Below, one piece after another: positions 1 through 5,161 of a stretch of 7,608 nucleotides of DNA. The notes beneath the pieces were generated by a model. The model had not been told where the DNA came from. It saw only the letters and a program-made list of their open reading frames with translations, and searched no databases. A program made the position numbers and the translations under genes. Source of the DNA: Candidatus Omnitrophota bacterium (GTDB lineage Bacteria; Omnitrophota; 4484-213); NCBI GenBank assembly GCA_030640885.1, contig DAOWIN010000012.1:1-7608 (forward strand), given 5' to 3'. Position 1 is the stretch's first letter. Each line of letters begins with the position of its first letter.

Positions 1-62
1 ACAAGTCACCAGTCGACAGTCAACAGAGGACAGAGGACAGAAATCCGAAAACCGAAAACCGC
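1..62 (+). repeat. Heptamer array A, read in frame inside valS
   Basis: From base 7 the sequence divides into eight consecutive 7-nt units: CACCAGT, CGACAGT, CAACAGA, GGACAGA, GGACAGA, AATCCGA, AAACCGA, AAACCGC. Neighbouring units differ gradually, yet the 7-nt register is never lost. Bases 1-6 (ACAAGT) fit a further partial unit, so the array probably continues beyond the window edge. It is translated in the valS frame into a polar stretch just before the conserved NDLELKERWILSCLN block, where other ValS proteins have only a short linker. Confidence 0.85.
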
Positions 63-988
63 TAAATTCAAATGATTTAGAACTTAAAGAAAGATGGATT
101 TTGAGTTGTCTTAACCAAACAATCAAAGAAATAGATAGATGCCTGCAAAGCTATAGATTTCAGGAAGCAGAGGAGAAGATTTATGAGTTTTTTTGGCATC
201 AATTTTGTGATTGGTATATTGAACTGGCAAAGCCGGTTCATACCACCAGTTACCAGTCACCAGTTACCAGTCACCCGAAACCCGCGGGAATTACTCAAGA
301 TGTTCTTTGTTATGTATTAGAAACTTCTATGCGTTTACTGCATCCGTTTATGCCTTTTATCAGTGAAGAAATTTGGCAGAAGCTATACGCTACACGCTAC
401 ACGCTATACGCTACACGACAGATAGAAGATTTGCTGAAGGTAAATATAAATTCAAGAGCTACGATTTCCGAATTGCGCCCTGATAGTCTTATGATAGCCG
501 ACTGGCCCGTAGCAAATGAAGAACTAATAAACAAAAAAGTTGAGCAGGATATGGGGCTGCTTGTTGAGGTAATTAAAACAGTGCGAAATCTATGTTCTGA
601 ATTAAATATAAAAGATTTTAAAAAAAGCAAATTAATCCTTGTCCATTTTCCCAAAAGGCTAAAGTCTTACTTGCATTATATTTCTCGATTAACACGAATA
701 AAAAATATTAAATGCCAGAGTAAAAAACCTCAAAAGGCAATCTCTGCGGTAGTAGAAGGAAGTGAATTGCATCTTGTTTTCGAGAATACTAATCTTTGCG
801 GGGAGAGGAAGCGTTTGCAAGAAAAGGTAGAAGGTTTGCGGAGGGAAAAGGAACGAATATCTAATAGATTGGGAAATAAAGAATTTTTAAACAAGGCGCC
901 AAAAGAGATTGTTGAAAAAAACAGAATAAGGGGAAAAGAGATTAATGCAGAACAAATAAGACTAAAAAATATTATTTCGCAATTATGA
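2..988 (+). CDS. valS: Valyl-tRNA synthetase, C-terminal part (5' end outside window)
   Basis: Class I aminoacyl-tRNA synthetase that charges tRNA-Val in the cytoplasm. The frame is open from base 2 to TGA at 986-988 (329 codons), so only the anticodon-binding and C-terminal domains are present; HIGH, KMSKS and the editing domain would lie upstream. Visible family blocks are KERWILSCLNQTI (86-124), FCDWYIELAKP (about 206-235), the hallmark MRLLHPFMPFISEEIWQKL (about 329-384), ADWPV (about 497-511), and a C-terminal Lys/Arg-rich coiled coil from about codon 265 ending in NKAPKEIVEKNR, the usual tRNA-binding arm. A TTG at 101 lies inside the conserved WILSCLN block and is not a start. Three heptamer arrays (1-62, 244-285, 380-421) are read in frame at loops between these blocks. 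The stop overlaps the nadC start in ATGA. Confidence 0.96.
   Translation, partial: QVTSRQSTEDRGQKSENRKPLNSNDLELKERWILSCLNQTIKEIDRCLQSYRFQEAEEKIYEFFWHQFCDWYIELAKPVHTTSYQSPVTSHPKPAGITQDVLCYVLETSMRLLHPFMPFISEEIWQKLYATRYTLYATRQIEDLLKVNINSRATISELRPDSLMIADWPVANEELINKKVEQDMGLLVEVIKTVRNLCSELNIKDFKKSKLILVHFPKRLKSYLHYISRLTRIKNIKCQSKKPQKAISAVVEGSELHLVFENTNLCGERKRLQEKVEGLRREKERISNRLGNKEFLNKAPKEIVEKNRIRGKEINAEQIRLKNIISQL
244..285 (+). repeat. Heptamer array B, read in frame inside valS
   Basis: Six units in register: CACCAGT, TACCAGT, CACCAGT, TACCAGT, CACCCGA, AACCCGC (42 nt, equal to 14 codons). The array lies directly after the conserved CDWYIELAKP motif and before the helix containing LCYVLETSMRLLHPF, a loop of variable length in ValS. 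The last two units closely match the last two of array A (AAACCGA, AAACCGC), so the two arrays share an ordered layout as well as similar words. Confidence 0.88.
380..421 (+). repeat. Heptamer array C, read in frame inside valS
   Basis: Six units in register: AAGCTAT, ACGCTAC, ACGCTAC, ACGCTAT, ACGCTAC, ACGACAG (42 nt, 14 codons). It encodes KLYATRYTLYATRQ-like sequence directly after the conserved EEIWQ motif, in the loop that precedes the ADWP segment of ValS. The edge units are degenerate, so the first (AAGCTAT) may be partly ancestral coding sequence. On the opposite strand the same word would give a TAG stop, so only this orientation can be read through. Confidence 0.88.
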
Positions 989-1887
989 TTCATCTATCAA
1001 TTATAAAAACAGCTTTAAGAGAGGACATTGGCAAAGAAGATATTACCACCAATTTTTTGATTGACCCTAAATCAAAAGGAAAAGCGGTTATTATTGTCAG
1101 AGAAGAGGGAATAACTGCCGGGTTAGAAATTGCCAAGGAGGTATTTAAGAACTTAAATTCCCGCTTAGAATTTAAGGCTCTTAAGAAAGAGGGGGAAGCA
1201 TTCAGGGAAAACGAGATAGTTGCCGAGGTGCGAGGATTTTTAAAGCCAATACTGGTTGCCGAAAGGGTAGCCTTAAACTTTTTAGGCCGCTTATCCGGAA
1301 TTGCCACTCTTACTAATAAATTTGTAAAGGAAGTAGAAGACTTCAGGGTGAAAATTATGGATACACGCAAGACAACTCCGAATTTAAGAGAGTTAGAAAA
1401 ATATGCTGTGCAGATGGGTGGGGGTTTTAATCATCGCTTTAGTTTAGATGAAATGATATTAATCAAGGATAACCACATACAAGCTGCAAGCTGCAAGCTG
1501 CAAGCTGCAAGCAAGAAAAAAGAGAATACAGGTTTAAAAGGAATGATTCAAAAAGCAAGAAAAAAGGCAAAAGAGGGAATGAAAATAGAAGTGGAGGTAA
1601 GCAATTTAGAGGAGTTTAAGCAGGCATTGGAAGGGAAGCCAGATATAATTATGCTTGATAATATGGATATAGAGAAGATAAAAAAAGCAGTGGGAATAAG
1701 AAATAAAGCGGTAGAAAACAGTTCTTTACCGTTTGATTTAACTCCTGAATTAGAGGTTTCCGGAGGAGTGAATTTAGAGAATATAAAGGCGATCGCTCAG
1801 ACAGGGGTAGAACGAATTTCGGTGGGAGCGATTACCCATGCTGCCAACTGGATAGACTTTAGTTTAAAAGTAACCTTAGATAATTGA
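985..1887 (+). CDS. nadC: Quinolinate phosphoribosyltransferase (decarboxylating)
   Basis: Converts quinolinate and PRPP to nicotinate mononucleotide, CO2 and PPi in de novo NAD synthesis. Family motifs in order: LREDIGKEDITT (11-22), ERVALNFLGRLSGIAT (93-108), DTRKTTPNLRELEKYAV (126-142), GGGFNHRFSLDEMILIKDNHI (145-165), EVEV (202-205), IMLDNM (222-227), LEVSGGV (256-262) and ISVGAITH (278-285). The active-site Arg, Lys, Glu and Asp positions are all retained. At 300 residues it is slightly longer than the usual 275-290. The excess falls at 166-181, encoded by a heptamer array directly after KDNHI, and around 237-254. The ATG shares ATGA with the valS stop and has no Shine-Dalgarno, so translation is probably coupled to valS. 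birA follows after 6 bp. Confidence 0.96.
   Translation: MIHLSIIKTALREDIGKEDITTNFLIDPKSKGKAVIIVREEGITAGLEIAKEVFKNLNSRLEFKALKKEGEAFRENEIVAEVRGFLKPILVAERVALNFLGRLSGIATLTNKFVKEVEDFRVKIMDTRKTTPNLRELEKYAVQMGGGFNHRFSLDEMILIKDNHIQAASCKLQAASKKKENTGLKGMIQKARKKAKEGMKIEVEVSNLEEFKQALEGKPDIIMLDNMDIEKIKKAVGIRNKAVENSSLPFDLTPELEVSGGVNLENIKAIAQTGVERISVGAITHAANWIDFSLKVTLDN
1481..1515 (+). repeat. Heptamer array D, read in frame inside nadC
   Basis: Four perfect AAGCTGC units (1481-1508) followed by a degenerate AAGCAAG. They encode the AASCKLQAAS-type stretch right after the conserved KDNHI motif, before the helix that is normally reached within a few residues. Seven is coprime to three, so this word gives the same cyclic heptapeptide (KLQAASC) in all three frames of the strand and has no stop in any. 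Confidence 0.92.
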
Positions 1888-1893
1888 CAATGA

Positions 1894-2556
1894 ATGAAGA
1901 AATTTTTGTTTTATAAAAGACTCAGTTCTACTCAGGATATAGCTTATAAATTAGCTTTGCAGGGAGAAGGAGAAGGAACGGTAATAATCAGCGATTACCA
2001 AACTGGCGGCAGAGGAAGGTTAGGAAGAAAATGGTTTGCGCCGCCAAAAAAGAATCTTCTTTGTTCTTTTATTCTTCGTCCCAATATGCCCGCCGAGCAA
2101 GCTTTCAGGATTAGCCGTTTAGCTGTTTGTGCAATAAAAAAAGCAGTCGAGGAAAAAACAGATTTGTCAGTTTATTCCAAATATCCCAACGATTTATTAA
2201 TAAAGGGAAAGAAATTTGCCGGAGTGCTTACTGAAACACAAATAAAAAAAGGAAAATTAGAGTTTATTATTTTAGGAATGGGAGTTAATGTAAATTCTAT
2301 CAAAGAACAATTTTTCCGGGCCAAGTCTAAAATAAAAAACGAACGAATGAATGCCTTTCGCAAAGGAGGGGATATTGAAGGGAAAAGTAAAGGAGAAGAA
2401 CAGCCACAGTTTGTAAAAAGAATTACATCTCTTAGAGAAGAAACAGGAAAAAGATTTTCTCGGCCGGCACTGCTAAGGAAAATATTAAAATATTTTGAAA
2501 AGGAATATTTTTCTTTATGCCAAGAAAATCTGATAGAAGTGAGTAAAATAAGTTAA
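1894..2556 (+). CDS. birA: Biotin-[acetyl-CoA-carboxylase] ligase, catalytic domain only
   Basis: Activates biotin as biotinyl-5'-AMP and attaches it to the biotin carboxyl carrier protein. Visible motifs: SSTQDIA (11-17), the biotin/ATP loop GGRGRLGRKW (38-47), KYPNDLLIKGKKFAGVLTE (96-114; usually KWPND, here Tyr for Trp) with Lys107 at the catalytic lysine position, GMGVNVN (128-134) and ITSLREETGK (177-186). There is no N-terminal winged helix, so it should not act as a repressor. Two oddities: about 40 charged residues (135-176) between GVNVN and ITSL where relatives have about 10-15, and an end at residue 220 without the C-terminal SH3-like domain. Only 22 bp separate it from panD, so that domain is not encoded nearby. 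The start is 6 bp after the nadC stop with no clear Shine-Dalgarno. Confidence 0.9.
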   Translation: MKKFLFYKRLSSTQDIAYKLALQGEGEGTVIISDYQTGGRGRLGRKWFAPPKKNLLCSFILRPNMPAEQAFRISRLAVCAIKKAVEEKTDLSVYSKYPNDLLIKGKKFAGVLTETQIKKGKLEFIILGMGVNVNSIKEQFFRAKSKIKNERMNAFRKGGDIEGKSKGEEQPQFVKRITSLREETGKRFSRPALLRKILKYFEKEYFSLCQENLIEVSKIS

Positions 2557-2578
2557 AAATGGGTAAAAGGAGAAAAGA

Positions 2579-2932
2579 ATGTTAATTACATTTTGCAAGT
2601 CCAAGATTCAGGGAGTAAGAATTACTGCTAAAGAATTAGATTATGAGGGTAGTATTACTATTGCCAAAGAATTGCTAAAGGCGGCTGATATCTTGCCCAA
2701 CGAAAAAGTGCAGGTAGTCAATTTTAATAATGGAATGAGATTAGAAACTTATGTAATCTTGGGGCAGGAGAACTCCGGGGTCTGCTTGAATGGTCCCGCC
2801 GCTCGCTTGGGCGAAATTAAAGATAAAATCATCATCATTTCTTATGCTTTATTTGACAAAAAAGAAATTGTTGATTTTAAGCCCAAGATTGTTTATGTGG
2901 ATGCAGAAAACAAAATTACGCAGGTAAAATAA
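2579..2932 (+). CDS. panD: Aspartate 1-decarboxylase (pyruvoyl enzyme) proenzyme
   Basis: Makes beta-alanine from L-aspartate for pantothenate and CoA synthesis. The proenzyme cleaves itself between Gly24 and Ser25 to form the pyruvoyl cofactor; YEGS is present at 22-25, exactly the E. coli positions. Lys9, Arg54 (NGMRLETY) and Tyr58, known active-site residues of the E. coli enzyme, sit at identical positions, and the NGPAAR block (71-76) matches the family NGAAA segment. Length 117 is close to the usual 115-130. An AAAGGAG Shine-Dalgarno (2566-2572) lies 6 nt before the ATG, so unlike nadC it has its own initiation signal. It is last in the valS-nadC-birA-panD run. No panB or panC is in the window. 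Confidence 0.96.
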   Translation: MLITFCKSKIQGVRITAKELDYEGSITIAKELLKAADILPNEKVQVVNFNNGMRLETYVILGQENSGVCLNGPAARLGEIKDKIIIISYALFDKKEIVDFKPKIVYVDAENKITQVK

Positions 2933-3020
2933 AAAGCAATGTAATTATGACTTTCGCATTTCAGGTTAAAATTGGGATTTTTGCATTCCTTGCTCTTTAT
3001 AGTCCGATAGAAGAAAATGA

Positions 3021-3139
3021 CTAATTGACCTAATTAACCTAATGTCTAATCAATGTCTAATGCCAAAATGTCTAATGTCCAATATTTTTGGTCATTAGTC
3101 ATTAGGATTTTATTAGACATTAGAGCAATTAGACATTAG
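3021..3139. repeat. Compound inverted repeat of CTAATGT / ATTAGAC words
   Basis: The left half repeats CTAAT-type words (3021-3080) and the right half their complements (3090-3139). Three nested pairings can be read: 3039-3050 with 3128-3139 (12 perfect pairs, CTAATGTCTAAT with ATTAGACATTAG), 3052-3061 with 3112-3121 (10 perfect pairs), and 3067-3080 with 3090-3103 (12 of 14), closing a loop at 3081-3089. The result is an imperfect hairpin about 100 nt long. The stems are AT-rich and no U-tract follows, so it does not look like a normal intrinsic terminator. The words contain stop codons, unlike the in-frame heptamers in valS and nadC. Confidence 0.88.
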
Positions 3140-3261
3140 AAATTGAAAGATTATTTTTGTTTCCGCTGATGTTCGTTCAAGGCGCAAAATTTCTGTACAT
3201 AAGTTTCAAACGCGAAGGTTCTAGTAATATTTCAAGTTTTTGTTACTTAGTTGACAGCTAA

Positions 3262-3268
3262 AAGGAGG
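3262..3268 (+). promoter_or_regulatory. Shine-Dalgarno for def
   Basis: AAGGAGG lies 7 nt before the ATG at 3276. It is one of the strongest ribosome-binding sites in the window and fixes the def start. Confidence 0.85.
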
Positions 3269-3275
3269 GAAGGTT

Positions 3276-3782
3276 ATGTCTGCTTTAGATATCAGAATTT
3301 ATCCTGATTCAATATTGAGAAAAAAATGTTTATTAGTGGAAACTATCGGTAAAGAAGAAAAAAAGTTGCTGGAGAATATGGCGGAAACAATGTATAAAAA
3401 CAAAGGTATCGGTTTGGCCGCTCCGCAGGTGGGAATTAATAAACAGATAATTATTGCCGATATTGGAAAAAGATTGATAGAATTAATCAATCCACAAATT
3501 TTTTCACACAAGGGCGAGGACAGAATGGATGAAGGTTGTTTAAGCTTACCGGAAATTAGCGTAGGAGTAAAAAGAGCAAAAGAAATTATTGTTTCGGGGT
3601 TAAATAGGGGAGGAAAAAAAGTAGAAATGAAATTAAGGGGTTTAGCAGCAAGAGTAATCCAACATGAAGTAGACCATTTAAAAGGGAAATTGATTATTGA
3701 TTATGCTAATTTTATAAAAAGATTTTCTTTAAGCCGCAAGATAACCGCAGATAATCTCCGCCGCTCTTTTGCTTGCTCCTGA
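3276..3782 (+). CDS. def: Peptide deformylase
   Basis: Metalloenzyme that removes the formyl group from the N-terminal methionine of nascent proteins. All three family motifs are intact: GIGLAAPQ (44-51), EGCLSLP (86-92) with metal ligand Cys88, and QHEVDHLKG (129-137) with ligands His130 and His134 and catalytic Glu131. Length 168 is typical. The start is fixed by a strong AAGGAGG site. The frequent partner fmt is absent; def stands alone after a repeat-rich gap. Its last 17 codons plus stop (3729-3782) lie antisense to the conserved C-terminus of lpxB, so the final residues (about ITADNLRRSFACS) may be an extension gained by reading into lpxB. Confidence 0.96.
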   Translation: MSALDIRIYPDSILRKKCLLVETIGKEEKKLLENMAETMYKNKGIGLAAPQVGINKQIIIADIGKRLIELINPQIFSHKGEDRMDEGCLSLPEISVGVKRAKEIIVSGLNRGGKKVEMKLRGLAARVIQHEVDHLKGKLIIDYANFIKRFSLSRKITADNLRRSFACS

Positions 3783-4928
3783 TTCTCCCAAATTAAGAGC
3801 CGCCTTTCTTAATTTTTCTTTAACCTTTTCTCTTTTATGCTTATCTCTGATTAATTCTATTGCCTTTTTGGCAATCCTTTGCGGTTTTGCTTTGTATTGG
3901 ATAAATTCAGGAACAACTTTTTCGCCGGCAGCGATGTTAATTAAAGCAATATAGGGAATTTTGATTAAAAGCTTGGCTAACAAAGCAGTCAAAAAAGAAG
4001 TCTTGTAGATGACAAGCATTGGTTTTTGGTAGAGGGTCGCTTCCAATGTGGCCGTTCCCGAACAAATTAATAGCAAGTTTGCCTGCTGAAAGCATTCGTT
4101 AGTCTCGGCAAAAGAAATAGACAAAGAAGATTTTTTTATTATTTGTTGATAAATATTTTTGCTGACATTAGAGGACATAGAGAGTAAAAAATGTGCGTTT
4201 TTTAGTTGAGAAAAGATTATTTCTCCAGTTCTCAGCATTATTGGCAGAATTCTTTGGACCTCTCCTTTTCGTGAGCCAGGAAGCAAACCAATAACCAAAT
4301 TATCAGAATGCACATTCTTTGATTCTATCGCTGAATTTGTTTTGTTAGAAGATAGATTTAAGTCTAAAACAGATGTTATTTTTTCGTTGTTTAGGTTTTT
4401 TATTTCATTTTTTTTGAGATTATCTAATAAAGGATGACCAACGAAAACAACGGGGACGGATGCCTTTTTGTAAAGTTCTTCCTCAAATTTAAATAGGACA
4501 ATCATTTTATCTACCAGTTTTTTGATTGTTTTTATTCTTCCTTTTCCCCAAGCCCAAATCTGAGGACTGATATAATAAATGAGAGGAATGCCCCTTTTTT
4601 TCACCTCTTTAGCGAATTTTAGATTAAAACCGGGATAATCAACTAAAACGACAACATCAGGTTTTTGCCGATCTAATTCTTTCGTTAAAAGATTAAATAC
4701 GCGGCGAAAGTGAACAAGGTTTTTAAACACCTCTACAAATCCTATCACGGCCAAACTGGTAATGTCCTGCACAGTATCCACCCCGGCTTGACGCATTTTT
4801 TCACCCCCCATCCCTGATAATTTTATATTTGGAAGCATCTCTTTTAAAGAACGCCCTAAATTAGAAGCGTGTAGATCTCCAGATGGCTCACCCGTGATAA
4901 TAAATATTCTTTTTTCTTTTTTCTTCAT
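3729..4928 (-). CDS. lpxB: Lipid-A-disaccharide synthase
   Basis: GT19 glycosyltransferase that joins 2,3-diacylglucosamine-1-phosphate (lipid X) with UDP-2,3-diacylglucosamine to give lipid A disaccharide-1-phosphate at the inner membrane. Starting at ATG 4928 it has 399 residues. Motifs: GEPSGDLHASNL (13-24), GMGGEKM (39-45), VIGFVEV (61-67), VDYPGFNLK (96-104) with Asp97 at the E. coli Asp98 position, SPQIWAWGKGR (121-131), VGHPLLD (163-169), LLPGSRKGEV (215-224), CSGTATLEA (289-297) and EKVVPEFIQ (336-344). The frame is open upstream to 5072, but that extension has no homology and overlaps the small upstream gene, so I chose ATG 4928. AGAAGG directly abuts this ATG, too close to be ideal; coupling to the upstream gene, which ends 41 nt inside, is likely. 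The 170-215 segment is longer than usual. Confidence 0.95.
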   Translation of the reverse strand: MKKKEKRIFIITGEPSGDLHASNLGRSLKEMLPNIKLSGMGGEKMRQAGVDTVQDITSLAVIGFVEVFKNLVHFRRVFNLLTKELDRQKPDVVVLVDYPGFNLKFAKEVKKRGIPLIYYISPQIWAWGKGRIKTIKKLVDKMIVLFKFEEELYKKASVPVVFVGHPLLDNLKKNEIKNLNNEKITSVLDLNLSSNKTNSAIESKNVHSDNLVIGLLPGSRKGEVQRILPIMLRTGEIIFSQLKNAHFLLSMSSNVSKNIYQQIIKKSSLSISFAETNECFQQANLLLICSGTATLEATLYQKPMLVIYKTSFLTALLAKLLIKIPYIALINIAAGEKVVPEFIQYKAKPQRIAKKAIELIRDKHKREKVKEKLRKAALNLGESGASKRAAEIICGYLAA

Positions 4929-5118
4929 CCTTCTTTTTTTTCTTTTTTCGGTTTTTTGTGAATAATTTACGAATAATTTTTTCCCATTCTTTTCTTTCTT
5001 TTTCTTTGTCGTGTACCGTTCCGCTCCTGAGATAGACAGCGGTAACAACACACATAAAAACAAAAGCCACAATTATTATGCCTATTATAAATCCCCAAGA
5101 AACTGCAACTATATCCAT
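4888..5118 (-). CDS. Small single-pass membrane protein in the lpx cluster, function unknown
   Basis: I do not recognise this 76-residue protein. Residues about 8-30 (WGFIIGIIIVAFVFMCVVTAVYL) form one hydrophobic helix. The rest is extremely Lys/Glu/Arg-rich, with a run of six lysines, which predicts a short outer N-terminus and a cytoplasmic basic tail by the positive-inside rule. A strong AAAGGAGG site precedes the ATG, so it is very probably translated. It lies between the Gfo/Idh gene and lpxB, and its last 41 nt overlap the lpxB start in another frame, which suggests translational coupling. A role in bringing lipid A enzymes to the membrane is conceivable but is only inference from location. 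The second half is encoded by a homopolymer-rich purine tract and may vary readily. Confidence 0.72.
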   Translation of the reverse strand: MDIVAVSWGFIIGIIIVAFVFMCVVTAVYLRSGTVHDKEKERKEWEKIIRKLFTKNRKKKKKKDEEKRKKNIYYHG

Positions 5119-5121
5119 TTT

Positions 5122-5129
5122 CCTCCTTT
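5122..5129 (-). promoter_or_regulatory. Shine-Dalgarno for the small membrane protein
   Basis: On the minus strand AAAGGAGG ends 3 nt before the ATG at 5118. The near-perfect anti-16S match is the main reason to accept this short ORF as real. The site begins directly at the foot of the 5130-5148 hairpin. Confidence 0.8.
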
Positions 5130-5148
5130 GCTATAACTTCGTTATAGC
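5130..5148 (-). promoter_or_regulatory. Perfect 8-bp hairpin with GAA triloop before the small-protein gene
   Basis: Read on the minus strand: GCTATAAC, GAA, GTTATAGC, a perfect 8-bp stem closed by C-GAA-G. It occupies most of the 43-nt gap between the Gfo/Idh stop and the small-protein ATG, and the Shine-Dalgarno follows with no spacer. There is no U-tract, so it is not an intrinsic terminator. It may be an RNA processing or stability element, or may keep the ribosome site free of other pairing. Confidence 0.65.
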
Positions 5149-5161
5149 TGATTATGCTAAG

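Larger units (their letters stand above)
2933..3275. other. 343-bp intergenic region between panD and def
   Basis: I see no coding sequence here. Its centre (3021-3139) is the inverted-repeat cluster described separately. Bases 2933-3020 and 3140-3255 show no repeat, no convincing sigma70 promoter and no classical GC-rich terminator. The 3' edge carries the def Shine-Dalgarno. The def promoter must lie here or upstream, but I could not place it. Confidence 0.6.

Noticed and set aside
101..103. TTG as a start for a 295-residue protein
   Set aside because: It lies inside the conserved WILSCLN block and the frame is open to the window edge; this is the 3' part of valS.
3251..3256. TTGACA as the def promoter -35
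   Set aside because: A -10 at 17 bp would fall on the start codon itself (3274-3279) and no TATAAT-like word is there.
4920..4950. Programmed -1 frameshift on the A-runs fusing the membrane protein to LpxB
   Set aside because: lpxB is in the +1 frame relative to the small ORF, so a canonical -1 slip would not reach it.
4929..5072. N-terminal extension of LpxB beginning MWLLFLCVLL
   Set aside because: It is an out-of-frame reading of the small membrane protein gene, which has its own strong ribosome site; the LpxB family starts near MKKKEKRIFIITGEPSGD.
5132..5146. loxP-like half-site (ATAACTTCGT...)
   Set aside because: Similarity is limited to a short stretch with an extra T and no loxP spacer or second arm; it is explained by the perfect hairpin.
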